This document shows positions 46,880 through 58,712 of a DNA stretch of 64,000 nt, in pieces. Numbering within the stretch: the first letter of the stretch is position 1; each line of letters opens with the position of its first letter. A program made the translations under genes and the position numbers. This DNA is from Dioscorea cayenensis subsp. rotundata (Eukaryota; Streptophyta; Magnoliopsida; Dioscoreales; Dioscoreaceae). The notes under the pieces were generated by a model. That model worked only from the letters and a program-made list of their open reading frames with translations, made no database searches and was not told the DNA's origin. The stretch covers positions 62,001 to 126,000 of the forward strand of contig NW_024087168.1 in the NCBI RefSeq assembly GCF_009730915.1. Reading direction: 5' to 3'.

Positions 46880-49494
46880 TGTGGACCCCGCCCTTAATTA
46901 AAGCTTGCCTTAGTTGCTAATCATACTTACTTTCCCCTTAATCTTTTTTTGGCTGGTTGTTTTGAAAAGCTTGCAAATGAGGAAAACATGGAGGGATTCC
47001 AGGATTTCAGTCCCATCTTTGTCTCCTGGCATTATTTCCTCATCCCTTGCATTATCACTACCCTTCCTTGCTTCTTTCCACCCTCTAACCTCACTCTCCT
47101 CTCCATTGAAGCCTTAAGAGTGAAGCACCTCACCGGAGCACTGTAGCGGCGGCGATCAAACCGGGGAGGAGCTCTTCAACTCGTCAACAACTCAGAGGTA
47201 TTTGCTGAAGGGTGTTCACCTTGTCCGGAAGCTAATCTCCCTCTCATGCATGATGGTGGTTTTCTTGTTGCTTATGTTTGCATGAAGTTGTTGGTTGATA
47301 TTTTTCTTGGTGCTTATCCTTGCATGAAAACCCTCTCCTTATGCATGTTGAAACCCACCCTTGTGCCTCTTGAGTATCTTTAGTTCTTGGTCTCCATGGT
47401 ACATAAAGTTTTATTCATGGAACCATCTATATGTTTATACCATTTTGCTTGAAACCCAAGCCAAAAACCCAAGTTTTTGCATGCCTAATGAATGTTTAGT
47501 TTTGTAGTTTTGGCATGTGTGTTGGACCTTATATATTTTTGCATCCTTGTGATTATATATATATATATACATGCATGCATGCATGCATTGATCTACTACT
47601 TGTGCTAGGAGATTTATTTCCATCCTTGTTTCTCTCACCTATTGTCCTTGTTCCTATTAATCATTCTATGTGCCCTTCCCACATCATTGTTATTTCCACT
47701 AGTATTAGTTTTATGTTAGATCTACTTGTAGATACTTTCATATTGTTGTTGTTTTAATGGGGTGTTTTTAGACTAGCTTAGCATGAACTTTTTGTGCTTG
47801 AACTCTTCCAAATATTCATGTATATTTGGTTGGTTTTCCTTGGATTTTTAGGACCACCTTGAGCATCATCTTGGATCTCTTTTTGAATTTAGGATCACCA
47901 AGTAAGTAATCCCTTAAACTCTTGTATTTAAATTTTTGTTGTTTTGGTTTATTTTTCATGTAAAATTTCTGAAATTTTTTGTTTTGCATTTATTCTTTAA
48001 AAAAATTATTGTGGGAATGCCATCTATTTATGTCTTGTGTTTTTGAGGAAGAGAAGTTTCTATACTTAGTTGGAACCATAGTGCTATTATTTGCCAAAAC
48101 TTATATATGTTATTTCCTTGTTACTTCCAAATATTTGGCAAAGTAATTATCCTTTTTTGTTTATTCCCAATAGCAAAAAACTTAAGATTTATTAAGTGCT
48201 TAAATCCTTGGTCCACCTAACATCAACTTGAATTACCTATATATTATTTGGGTTATACATTTTATCCCTTAAATATCCACTTGCCTTTATATCCTTGCCT
48301 ATCTCCTTCCTAAAATTTTTAACATCCTTGTTTTGACAATATTTCCTTTGAAATTATTTTTCTAGCTATTTTGGTTTAGGTGGGCCATTTTTCTTCAATT
48401 GATGAGATACATTAGACCTTGTAATTTTTTTACAAATTTTAGTATATTATTGTACTAATGCATTTCTTCCTTGAGATTGGTCGAATAATTATTTATTGGT
48501 TTCACTATTATTTATACTTGTGTTATTTTTATTTTTATTTTTGGTAAATCTTTTATTTTCTTGAATTTTGGGAAAATATTTGTGAAATGTTGTTATTATT
48601 TCTCCAAAGTGAGAACCAGGCTTAGGCTTGAAAAAGTGAGTATTTCCTTTTACATTATTTATTTATCTGTTTATTTATTTATTTACTTTATTTTATTAGT
48701 TGAATATTTTTGGAAAATATTTGTGAATATTCTGTATTCTTGGCTTGGAATTGTATCTGAATTTTTGGTCTCCAAATGAACAATATGCAACCCCATCGTT
48801 GGGGGTTAAACCTCGACCTTGTCGACAAGTAATTTTTGAAAATGAGATCTGCGAGTTTCGCACCGTGTCCGTTCGGTGAAAATAATCAACGACCACTGTT
48901 ATTTAGTCTCGGGTCACCGAGGGTAAATAAATGATTTCGATTATTTCGGCTCGGGTCCCGTCATCGAGGGTAAACAAATGACCTTTGGCACTTTTCGGTG
49001 AATTTGGAGTCATACTTTGGATATTGTATTTATTGCTTTTACCTTTTGATTTTGTTTACACTATTTTTGTGCTATTGCATTATTTTTTGTGTGCAAAATT
49101 TCGGACCGAACTTTTTGCTTTCGGTTTGTTTTGGATTACTTATCGGGCTAGTGAGCTCATGGATTTACTTTAAATCCTTTTTCGGATCGGGGAGCGATGA
49201 GACCCGGTGGATCTTAGAAGGCTTCCAGAGACGTCTTCTTTGGGATTTATGCCTTAAGACTTATGTCTTTGTATCAGTTGTATTATTGTTTAAGAACCTC
49301 CTTGTAGGTCATGCTGTATTTTCATTTACCTTGTATTCGAGTTGGTTGTAAACCTTAAGTTGTACTCTTACTTGGTATTCTGTCAGTTTATTTTCTACTC
49401 CTAGTTGTGTTAGGTTTTGAGCCCTTGCAGGTTCACTGGGCCCCGCCTTCTGAGTCTGCGGCCGTTTGTCAGCGCACCAGGTTCGGGGCGTGAT
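46880..49494 (+). repeat. solo LTR (gypsy type) inserted in MULE-B
   Basis: It begins TGGACCCCGCCC (or TGTGGACC) and ends GGTTCGGGGCGTGAT. AACTG occurs on both sides (46875-46879 and 49495-49499), a plausible 5-bp target duplication. The near-mirror GGACCCCGCC / GGGGCG ends resemble LTRs with TGTGAC...GGGGCGTGACA ends. No coding region lies between the ends. TA and CATG microsatellites occur at 47558-47590. Confidence 0.7.
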
Positions 49495-49579
49495 AACTGG
49501 ATGCTAAGTAAATGTCAATTGTGTACTTTTCTTCCAAAATTTGTTTGGTTCAACTTTTTTCAACATATACAAATCTGTT

Positions 49580-50205
49580 TCAGGTCATTTGCAGATAATT
49601 ACTACTTATGGGTTTGCAAATTTTTTTTTTCAGATTTCTGCAGATAATTGGTTGAGGTGCTTGTGCATAATTTCTTTCAAATTTCTGTAGATAATTGGTG
49701 CATTTGATTGTGCAGACTTTTTTTTTAAATTACTGCAGAAGCTTGTGTATACTTTTTTCCAAATTTATTTAAATAATTGATGCTTGTTCTTGTATAGATT
49801 TTTTTTTTTCAGATTTCTGCAGATAAATGGTGCTAGTGATTGTGTAGACTTGGTTTTTTAAATTACTGCAGATGCAGAATTTGTGCATGTTTTTGGTGCA
49901 GAATTTCCTGCAGATGCAGAATTTGTGTAGAATTTCCTCAGATTTCTACAGATAATTGGTGCATTTTTTTCCAAATTTCTGCAGATAATTGGTGTTGTTG
50001 ATTGTGCAAACTTGTTTTTTTTTTTTAATTACTGCAGAATTTTTTGTGCAGAATTGGTGCTGGTGATTTGTGCAGAATTGTTTTTAAATTTCTCCAGATA
50101 ATTGATGATGTTGCTTGTATAGACTTGTTCTTTTTAATTCTGCACATAATTGATGCCAATGCTTGTGCTGAGTCTTTTAAATTTTTTTGTAAATAATTGA
50201 TGCTT
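49580..50205 (+). repeat. right subterminal array of MULE-B (CTGCAGATAATTGGTGC)
   Basis: About ten diverged units of 50-70 bp combining TTTCTGCAGATAATTGGTGC, TTGATTGTGCAGACTTG and TTTTTAAATTACTGCAG. The sense is opposite to the left set, so the element is internally symmetric. Confidence 0.85.
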
Positions 50206-50897
50206 GTGTTTCATTCATACTTAAAGAAGAACTTACAGTATTATCTTCATTCAACTTAGTTAAATTACACTCTCACAGACCAAAATTATGTCATGGCATT
50301 CATACACTGAATTTTTTTTTTCAACCCATATGAATTTGCAGAACTTCTACTCCAATTTGCTTTAGCACAATTCCACCTCCACAAGTCATAATTATAAAGA
50401 ACTGAGCACTTCATTCATGCATAAAGAACATATTAAAATTTCAGCATTGTCATCATTCAACTGAATTAAATTACACACTCTTATAACTTGCCACTGAACT
50501 AAATTACTCAAAAAATAAATCATGGCATTCATAAAACATTCAGGTCACAGTCATTTCCCAACTCCATTATAGACTTGCAAATTAAGACCTGATCTCTAGG
50601 AACATCTCCATCATCCATAATAAAAATAGTGATTCCTAATGAATCATCTGAACAACACCAATTGGACGGAAGGATACCCTTCCTCTGGGACCAGGACAGG
50701 AAGGATACCCTTCCTCTAGGACCATCTCCATAATTTCTCTCATTATTACATTCTGGGAAGCCAACAGCATGAGGGGGTTATATTGGGAATGCCATCCTTG
50801 CGATTCAGGGAAGGATACGAGAGCAATCAGGCATGAGAAGCATCTTCAATGATTGTTCGAAGTGATGTTGTATCCTAGGGTTTCAAGTGAACTTCAG
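50206..50897. other. MULE-B right interior, non-coding
   Basis: AT-rich, with a duplicated GGAAGGATACCCTTCCTCT at about 50667 and 50699. No gene is recognised. Confidence 0.55.
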
Positions 50898-51172
50898 AGA
50901 AGTGGGAGATGACTCAGCAGATGACTCAGCCTGCTGATTTGGATTACTCATACAGTGTTTTTGAGTTGGACTGCCACGTCATCGAGTTTATAATATTATA
51001 TTACACCGTGGCATCCACGTCAACTAAGAAGCCGGAAATGGCCTCCAAACAAGACTTTTTGGCCACCGGTGCTCCCGGAGAAAACTTTTATGGCCATCTG
51101 GTTACAAAAAAAACTTATGTGGCCACAGCGATATAAGTCACAAACTTTTGTGGCCACCAGTGTAATGAAGCC
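50898..51172 (-). repeat. MULE-B right terminal inverted repeat
   Basis: 275 bp, the inverse of 43753-44027 with few mismatches. Confidence 0.93.
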
Positions 51173-51409
51173 GTGAATATCACTTACTTTACTACATTTC
51201 AACTTACATCAAATTTTGTTGTAAGTTAAAATACTGTAAAAGTGGGTGAGATGTAAGCCCACTTACATATAAGTGGCAGTTTTACAGTAAACCAAACAGT
51301 CACTTACATGTAAAACTATTTTTACAGCTACTTACAGGTAACCAAACAACCCCTAATAATTTAGGTTTTACTTTATCCTGCATCAAATAATCCCATCGTC
51401 TTTTCTTGA

Positions 51410-52435
51410 GCGGGGTTTACTGAAAGATTGACTAAAAAGTAAATACTTAAAACGTGCAATGGATTAAGGATAATTAAAAAAATTCCAAGGATCGTGTGAC
51501 AAATTTGTAAATTCTTGTGAACTTATGGTTTATTTCTCACAATTTAATCATAATATTAATATGATCTCAGTCAGATCAGTATAATTTATTTCCGGTGATA
51601 GTCTAGTAATTTCTTTTCTTATTTTTTGTATAACAAGGTTGGTAAATCATACCTGAAAATCCATAAATTAAAAGCAAATTTACTGTATTTTAGTTATTAT
51701 TCTAAATACCGGACTTTTTCTTTTAAAATAATGAAATAAAATAAAATAAATCACAGAAAATGTAAATCTAAATCAATAAAGATAAATATAGTTTAATATG
51801 AGAGTTATCTATATTTATATATTAGGTTTGCAAAATAGTTTTCCAAATGTCATGGATGTTAGGCATCCATATCATCATACCATCCGGCCGCCTTAATCTC
51901 CGATGACCAGTCACATGAAATAATTTTTTATTTTCATTTAAAATTCTCGAAGGGTTTTATAACCTTCTTTTACCTTTACCAAACAAGATATGAACCATGA
52001 TTTCTCTACTTTACCTTACTCTATCATACTTTATAAAACTCTTTAAAACCCTCATCCAAACAAAACATAAAACTCTAAATTTTAAACCTTAAATATTAAT
52101 CTTAAATCTTAAACCTTAAACTCTAACCCAAACCCATATAGCAGTTTAGGATGTAGGATTTGGGTATGAGTTTATAGTTTAATATTTATAATTTAGGATT
52201 TAGATATTGAAAATAAATTTAAAACTTCATAATTTCTCTTTTTAAAAAAAAATCTTATCTCATGTATATATATAGTTATATATTCAAAAAAAATTATCAA
52301 AAATTCTCATGATAAGTTTTGTTAACTATTTAAATATGATTTTCTATTAAAAAAACTATTTAAATATAATTGAAATATAACATTTTCCTTCCACCACTGA
52401 ATCACCAAATCAAGAGAATTTCCCAGCCACGCACG
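51410..52435 (+). other. upstream region of the F-box gene
   Basis: AT-rich, no other gene. A block of near-repeats with TTAAACCTTAAA/CTTAAATC lies at 52070-52135. The last 60 bp before the start (TTCCTTCCACCACTGAATC) are well kept in copy B, which fits a transcribed leader. Confidence 0.5.
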
Positions 52436-53578
52436 ATGGTGCCAGAGGACTGTCTAATGGAGATTCTCCAATGGCTTCCAGCCAAAACCTTATGCAAGTT
52501 GAAGACGGTGAGCAAGACTTTTCTAAAGTTAATATCCGATCCCTTCATCCAAACTCTTCATGCAAATCATGCCAAAACCGGCATCAGCATCATCAACATC
52601 ACTAGGTCTACGACGTTTGAGATCATCCCCATTGATCATGATGTCTTTAGTATTCCAACAGAATCCTTGTTGTTCTTGACAAAATACAGCAAAAAAATAA
52701 TGGCAACTCTTCGTGGGTTGATTGTCTTCAAGAGTTCTCTCAATGACTTCCGGGTGTTAAACCCTTTTACCAAGAACTTCTCCATCATCTCTCCTCCTCC
52801 AGGCATGCTGATGCATTACATGGTCTTGGGCTTGCGCTCAATCAATGACAAAGATTATGAGATGATATGCGCGATCAACAAAATATCAAAATCATCAGGG
52901 AATCCTGCGTTGGAGTTTTGGCGATACTTATCTGGTGATATGTCATGGGAATATCTTGCAGAAGTTGATTCAATTGTTAGATGTATTGTTCTTCATTTGG
53001 CAGTGTTTTTGAGTGGATTTGTTTTCTGGCCTGTGAGTTTTAGGCTAAATATAACAGATGGAGAATATCAAGGTATTGTTTTTGACATTGAAAGGAGGAG
53101 ATTACAGTCTGTGCTTTTGCCTGAAGAATTTTCAAGAGTGAGGATTCGTCAGATTGAGTTAAGTTTTACCGCTTGGCCTGATGGATCATTGTGCATGATT
53201 CAAAATAAGATGAAAGAGAGACGGATAGTGATATGGTTGATGAGATCTCCATTTTCTTCACAAATGGAGTGGATTAAAGTGCATGAGATTAATCTGAGGG
53301 ATTTTGGATTGAAGGGCAAACCGTCTTGTCACACTATGATCCGTGATGAATTGCTTGTGTTTTCTACGAATAATTCAGTACGGGTTTATAGTTTTTATGA
53401 ACATTCGGTGAAGAAGGTGGGGAGATTTAAGGAAAGCCAACGTGATTTTGTGATACCTTATGTTGGGACTTTTTCTTCCATGTGGAAAGGTAGAGCAATC
53501 AATTATGAGCATGGAATAGCGACATCCTTCTGGTTTATTATGCACAATGTTTTTTTCTTTATTGAGAAAAAGGCGTAG
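52436..53578 (+). CDS. F-box protein
   Basis: 380 residues, single exon, intact. The N-terminal F-box (residues about 3-45: VPEDCLMEILQWLPAKTLCK, VSKTFLKLISDPFIQ) binds SKP1, making the protein a substrate receptor of an SCF ubiquitin ligase. The rest resembles the beta-propeller-like associated domain of plant F-box proteins (LLFLTKYSKK, LNPFTKNFSIISPPPG, LEFWRYLSGDMSWEYL, MEWIKVHEINL), which would bind an unknown target. ATG 52436 is chosen because the F-box begins two residues later and the start is conserved in copy B. No signal peptide. It is the only apparently functional gene here. Plant F-box families are large and fast-evolving, so the target cannot be guessed. Confidence 0.88.
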   Translation: MVPEDCLMEILQWLPAKTLCKLKTVSKTFLKLISDPFIQTLHANHAKTGISIINITRSTTFEIIPIDHDVFSIPTESLLFLTKYSKKIMATLRGLIVFKSSLNDFRVLNPFTKNFSIISPPPGMLMHYMVLGLRSINDKDYEMICAINKISKSSGNPALEFWRYLSGDMSWEYLAEVDSIVRCIVLHLAVFLSGFVFWPVSFRLNITDGEYQGIVFDIERRRLQSVLLPEEFSRVRIRQIELSFTAWPDGSLCMIQNKMKERRIVIWLMRSPFSSQMEWIKVHEINLRDFGLKGKPSCHTMIRDELLVFSTNNSVRVYSFYEHSVKKVGRFKESQRDFVIPYVGTFSSMWKGRAINYEHGIATSFWFIMHNVFFFIEKKA

Positions 53579-54316
53579 ATTATGCATGAGTTTTGTAATT
53601 TTTCTAGGGAGAGTTCAAGCACTTGGCAATGAAAACAAAAAAACATTGAATAACAAATTAATGCATTACTCAGCTTGCACATTTGTAATTAGTTTGAGGC
53701 TCATATATAAGAAAAGACCAAGGGTATTTTTGGTCTTTTTCATGGGAGTTGGGTTACTGACGAAATTAAACTAAAAAGTAAATCCTTAAAGGAGCAATGA
53801 ATTAAGGATAATAAAACAATCCAGGACCATGTAAGAATTTTTGTAAATTCATGCGAACTTATAATTATTTTTCTCATAATTTAATCAAATTATTAATATG
53901 ATCTGAGTCAGATGAGAATCATTTATTTCCGGTGTTAGTCAAAGAATTTCTTTTCTTATTTTTTTTTTTAAAAAACAAGATTGGTAAATCATATTATACA
54001 ATATCTGAAAAGTCCATAAATGAAAAGCAATTTCACCATATTTTAATCATTATTCAAGATATTCCAGTTTTTATTTTTCGATAACGAAATAAAAGAAAGA
54101 CAGATCTCAAAAAATATCAATCTAAAATCAATAAAGATAAATATAGTTTAATATAAGATAAATTCGATAATTATATATATATATATATTTGGAAAAAAAA
54201 GAAAAAAGAAAATTCTCATGGTAACTTTTGTTAACTATTTAAATATAATTTAAATATAACATTCCTTCCACCACTGAATCACCAAATCAAGAGAATTTCC
54301 AAGCCAGCCATGCATG

Positions 54317-55220
54317 ATGGTGCCAGAGGACTGTCTAATGGAGATTCTCCAATGGCTTCCAGCCAAAACCTTATGCAAGTTGAAGACGGTGAGCAAGACT
54401 TTTTAAAGTTAATATCAGATCCCTTCATCCAAACTCTTCATGCAAAGCATGTCAAAACAGAGCATCAGCGTCATCAACATCGTTGATTCTAAGTTTGAGA
54501 TCATTCCCATTGATCATGATGTCTTTGGTGTTCCAACAGAATCCTTGTTGTTCTTAACGAAATACAGCAAACAAATATTAACAACTTTTCATGGCTTGAT
54601 TTTCTTCAAGAGTTTTCTTAATGACTTCCGCGTGATAAATCCTGTTAACAACATCACTTCGTGGCTCAATCAAAGAAAAAGATCTTATGAGATAATATGT
54701 GCGATTGGGAAAATATCATCAAAATCAAGGAAAGTGATGTTGGAGTTTTGGCGATACTTGTCTGAGGATATGTCATGGGAATATCTTGCAGAAGTTATTT
54801 AGGGTGTTTCATTTATTCATTTTCACTGGGCAGTGAAATATAATAGATGCAAGATTTCAAGGTATTGTTTTTGACATTGAGAGGAGGAGATTAGAGTCTG
54901 TGCTTTTGCCTGAAGAGCTTTCAAGAGTGAGAATTCGTCAGATTGAGTTAAAATTTACAGCTTGGCCTGATGGATCATTGTGCATGATTCAAAATAAGAA
55001 GAAAGAGAAACGGATAGTGATATGGTTGATGAGATCTCCATTTTCTTCACAAATGGAGTGGATTAAAGTGCATGAGATTAATCTGAGGGATCTTGGATCG
55101 AAGGGCAAACCATCTTGTCACACAATGATTGGTGTTGAATTGCTTGTGTTTTCTACGAAGAATTCAGTACGGGTTTATAGTTTTGATGAAAAGTGGGTGA
55201 AGAAGGTGGGGGAGATTTAA
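54317..55220 (+). pseudogene. duplicated F-box pseudogene
   Basis: A second copy of the gene at 52436, with the same start (MVPEDCLMEIL). A one-base deletion in the run after GTGAGCAAGAC (about 54400) shifts the frame within the F-box. The middle has lost about 20 codons (the ISPPPG region) and about 90 bp near 54800-54845, where a stop ends the frame. The distal part is open again from 54900 (RIRQIELKFTAWPDGSLC) to 55220 but shifts relative to copy A at the end. No functional product is expected. Confidence 0.9.
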
Positions 55221-55500
55221 GGAAAGCCAACGGTATTTGGTGATACCTTATATTGGGACTTTTCTTCCATGTGGAAAAATAGAGCATTCAATTGTGAGCA
55301 TAGAATAGAATATAAAAAAATAGCGACTTTACTATCTATTATTTCGAATAGATAATGAATTGGTTGCGATATCACCGGTGAGTTAATTCATCTAAAAATG
55401 ATTTGAATCTGTGTGGCGTAGATATTTTATTATACATAATGTTTTTTTTATTGGAAAAAAAGCCAAGATTTCTTTTTTATGAATTTTGTAATTTTTTTTA

Positions 55501-55814
55501 TTCTTTAATATTCTTATGTTGTTTGTGACGAAGTTTAATTAGTTTCTTTCTTTCAACAAAAATACAGGTTTTCTCATAAAATTAATTTTCATTTATCTCT
55601 TATCAAATATTAACTTTTCATAAAGAATTAAAAATTTGGAAATAAACACAAAATTAATAGAGGTGGGGAGAAAAAATAAATAAATTTAATTTTAAAATCT
55701 GATCATCTGCTTTTAATTTTTTTAAAAATATAATTTTATTTATTTCTAAATATTATCTTCCGTGGTATATCATCTTCATAAGTGTTTTAAAGAACAAATT
55801 TAAATATTTTTTTA
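55501..55814. other. AT-rich spacer
   Basis: No gene is seen. Confidence 0.5.
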
Positions 55815-56032
55815 GTGGAAATTGCCAAAAAAACCCTCTAAGTTTGTAAAATTACCAAAAACACCCCATTAGTTTTGCAATCCCTAAAAACCCCCTCCTT
55901 TTAAACACTATGTTTTTCAAACCCCCAAAAGCACATAGCGGATGTGAACGGAGTGAGTTTCAAATTTTATGGACTGAAAAATGCCCTTGCATGGGGAGTC
56001 GTGGGTGCAGACCCATCTCGGCGGTTTGAGAG

Positions 56033-56260
56033 GAAGTGGGGTGGGTTTCCGTAGGGGTAACCCCAAGAGGCGAATTTATTGAGTCGCTTTGCTTTTTTTC
56101 TCAACTCGCGTCTTCGACTTTTTCCATTTCCAAAAGCTGTCTCGAAGTTGTCTCTACGGGCTGAGCCTCTATAATTGGCATTTCATCGACTTTTTCCCTT
56201 TCCACCCGGTATCTCGAAGGAGAAGTCCTCCACGCAACTAGTTGGCATTTCATCGGGTTG
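56033..56260. repeat. two diverged copies of an 80-90 bp unit
   Basis: CATCGACTTTTTCCCTTTCC and TCTTCGACTTTTTCCATTTCC start two units, each followed by a form of TCTCGAAG and, at a distance, TTGGCATTTCATCG. Confidence 0.55.
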
Positions 56261-56559
56261 CAATCTAAGTTATTGAGTATGGTTTTTATGTTAACTGCTA
56301 CATTCTAAAGAAAGATTTTTTTCGGTTTTGTTTTGTGCTCTGCTTTTTGTTGGAAGATATTGAAGTCCCGTAGGGGATTTCTCACTGGGGTTTTTGTTAG
56401 TCTGCAAGGAGATTTCTCGGCTAGGGTTTTTGTTTTTGTTTTTTGCATTTTTGTATGTATACACTATCGAAATAGTTTTTTCGATTGTTATGATATGTGT
56501 AATATTTATAATGTACATTTCCCCTTTCGTTTGATATGGTTGTAGTTTTACAAATGAGG

Positions 56560-56720
56560 TTGACGTTTAAGAAATAAGATGTTACAGTTTAAAATTTGTT
56601 GTCTCTGTTTAAGTATTCTCGTCTCTGTTTAAGAAAATCGGTCTCTGTTTAACATTTGATATCTCTGTTTAATAACTGAGAGGTTACCGTTTAAAACCTT
56701 ATATTTCTGCTTAAACTTTT
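56560..56720 (+). repeat. GTTTAA array 1
   Basis: Seven or more GTTTAA words, mostly as TCTCTGTTTAA, 18-25 bp apart, just before the first Ulp1-gene exon. Confidence 0.85.
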
Positions 56721-56768
56721 GTCAATATTGCATGTTGAATGTGTTGTTATTGTCGCAGGCTTGTGATT

Positions 56769-57575
56769 ATGGCGGTCAACCTAGTTAATGAGCGATGCTA
56801 TTTGACACCGGTTGTGGAGACCTTAAAGTGAATTGAAAGATAACATGACCCCTCGACTAATGGGAGATTATTCGAAGGATCTGGTTTGCGGCGTTCATCG
56901 AGTGGAAGCTATATACCAAGAGAGGGCCCTTCTTGATTCTCTTTTTGTAAAAGGTACGATGGTCGCACTCAATAAATTCGAGGATCGGGAAAGCCTCGCT
57001 GAGTTTCGAGACCTCGAGATGTGGCCCTCGTTCTTGGTACTGCGTTGCGATGGCGATGCGATGCGTCTTTCGAAGAAGAAAACCCGGTCGGTTCGAAGGG
57101 CGGTATCTATCAAAAACATACGAGAGACTCCATCAAGAGCATTCTGGTGCAACTTGTTCGACAGAGGAGAGAAGAAGATAATTTTGTCAAACTCCTGATG
57201 GTGTACCTCATGGGTACAGTCCTCTTCCCAAATACATCATGCTCGGTTCGAGCCCGGATCGTTGATTACGTCGATGATCTACCGACCCATGGGGCGTGAC
57301 GCATGGGCGCAGGGCGACGCATGAAGTGGCTTATGGAGGATATTCCATGGCGGACGCCCGAGTGCAGAGATAGATGCTGCCGGAAGAAGACCAACACAAG
57401 GTACATTAAGGGGTTGCTCGGTCGCGCTTAACGTCCGGTTTCTGAGTGGCCGGAGCGGGGAAGAAAGTCCGCTTTGGCAAGGTCCCAAGGATGTCGTGCT
57501 ACGGTGAAAGTACTTCACAGGAAGCAAGCGACGGTAGAAACCGACTTTGTCATCGCTCGATGGGAAAGAGGTAAT
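56769..57575 (+). pseudogene. N-terminal region of the MULE Ulp1-like gene
   Basis: It opens MAVNLVNERCYLTPVVETLK at 56769. Next, in shifting frames, come KDNMTPRLMGDYSKDLVCG, then QLVRQRREEDNFVKLLMVYL and TVLFPNTSCSVRARIVDYVD. The last pieces are LMEDIP, CSVALNV and a Lys/Gly-rich segment to 57575. Blocks like FVKLLMVYL...TVLFP head the transposon-borne Ulp1 proteins of plant MULEs (recalled family pattern, not checked). Their function is unknown. Multiple stops and shifts are present. Confidence 0.55.
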
Positions 57576-57579
57576 AAAT

Positions 57580-57760
57580 CATGGACGATGTTTAATATAA
57601 GTCTTTAATGTTTAAACATATTATTTAGTGTTTAACTTTAGTATTTACCGTTTAAAAACTTATTCATACTGGTTTAAATATTTTGTTCTCCGTTTAAATA
57701 TATTCTATAACGTTTAAATATATAACCAATTTGTTTAAATATAGTTTTTATAGTTTTAAA
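57580..57760 (+). repeat. GTTTAA array 2
   Basis: About nine GTTTAA/GTTTAAA words between two exon regions of the Ulp1-like gene. Confidence 0.85.
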
Positions 57761-57789
57761 AATGAATGATTTATTGACATTGTTTTGGT

Positions 57790-58600
57790 TTACATATGTT
57801 AGTTTCACGAAATTTGGTTCAGTGAATCTTGAAGAAGAAATATTTATTAGAGGCCAACGGACGGATGGATGCTATTGCTCGGAACCACTTGCTGGAAGGC
57901 GGGATGAGGAGGCGACCTCTATCGATGCGCGCTCGGCTGATTCTCCTACTTCCAGCCCACCACGCACACGCAATCCTCGACGCCGGAGAAGCCCTCCCCC
58001 ATCTCGGCAGATTGCAACAACCCCCCCTACCACGACAACGACAGTCCCCCCGATTGTTGTAGCCTCCCCGACCATGGCGAGCCCCTCCGAGCCCGTGGCG
58101 GTCCCAACCCGGCGACATTAGGCGAAGATGTCACTGCAACTCTTATGCAGGCGTGCCAGATATTGATGACCGAGTTTCCTCGACTTGTCGCTCGTGTTGA
58201 GGCACTGGAAGGGCGTTCACGACCATCTGCGCCATCCCTCAGCTGAAGCACCGGGAGACGAGCAGGCGTCGAATTTGGCAGCGACGACATCATCGGGAAG
58301 GTCGTTTCCAAGGCGGCCACATTCGAAGAGACTTGCGAAAAGAGGGAGAACAATCGCCTACAGTCTCCACCGCGGTGACGATGAAACAATAGCAACACCA
58401 TCGGCGGTGATCTTTTATTCTTTGAGGGCTCATCGCCCGTTGATGACATGGCCATGACGGTGGAGGACATCGTAGATGATGTGGCCGTTGCTCGCTAGTT
58501 GAGAAGGTCGTCGACTCTCTTCTTAATGAATCGATGGACCGGTGGAACGGTTGTCGAGATCGCGGCATCAAAGATGGACACAATCCTTGCGGATCGAGAA
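57790..58600 (+). pseudogene. Ulp1-like gene, proline-rich middle and helical segment
   Basis: An open stretch encodes a Ser/Pro/Arg-rich linker (SPPRTRNPRRRRSPPPSR, then a Thr/Pro run) to a stop at 58121. In the next frame comes a short helical block (TATLMQACQILMTEFPRLVA, RVEALEG). GC-rich compared with the surroundings. Linkers of this kind sit between the N-terminal block and the protease domain of such proteins. The order is inferred. Confidence 0.45.
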
Positions 58601-58712
58601 TAAGCTAAGGGTGTGTCTCCCAATGATGCTTATCGTCGTGGCCCGCAGTTGAGAAGATCGTTAAAACTGCTGTTGCAGTGGCCGTGGCCGAAAGTACTGC
58701 ATGATGAGCGGG

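Larger units (their letters stand above)
43753..51172 (+). mobile_element. MULE-B, Mutator-like element with 275-bp inverted repeats
   Basis: Terminal inverted repeats of 275 bp (43753-44027 and 50898-51172) start GGCTTCATTACACT. The flanks GTGAATATG (43743-43751) and GTGAATATC (51173-51181) are a 9-bp target duplication with one difference, the size expected for Mutator; one extra A precedes the left repeat. Inside are a transposase gene, two arrays of a CTGCAG-containing repeat and an inserted solo LTR. The C-terminal part of the transposase is lost, so it is non-autonomous now. Confidence 0.93.
42975..51353. mobile_element. Harbinger/Tourist-like MITE carrying a MULE
   Basis: The left end GGGGATGTTCGGTTGTCTGT and the inverted right end GGGGTTGTTTGGTTACCTGT are similar and flanked by TAA on both sides (42972-42974 and 51354-51356). 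GGGG-TGTTTGGTT ends with a TAA/TTA duplication are typical of Tourist-like PIF/Harbinger MITEs. Without the inserted MULE it is about 950 bp, AT-rich and non-coding. Confidence 0.75.
51410..55500 (+). repeat. tandem segmental duplication with an F-box gene
   Basis: Copy A (about 51410-53744) and copy B (about 53745-55500) align along the upstream flank (for example ATTTATTTCCGGTG at 51585 and 53928), the gene and the 3' flank. Copy B has several deletions and an insertion near 55310-55420. Confidence 0.85.

Noticed and set aside
46914..49351. open frames inside the solo LTR as genes
   Set aside because: Hydrophobic, T-rich translations in a non-coding LTR, with no motif.
52070..52140. interstitial telomere repeat (AAACCCT-like)
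   Set aside because: The repeated phrases are TTAAACCTTAAA/CTTAAATC with varying period; no run of exact AAACCCT units.
57279..58470. minus-strand frames opposite the Ulp1-like gene
   Set aside because: They are antisense shadows of the GC-rich Ulp1-like coding sequence, without family motifs of their own.
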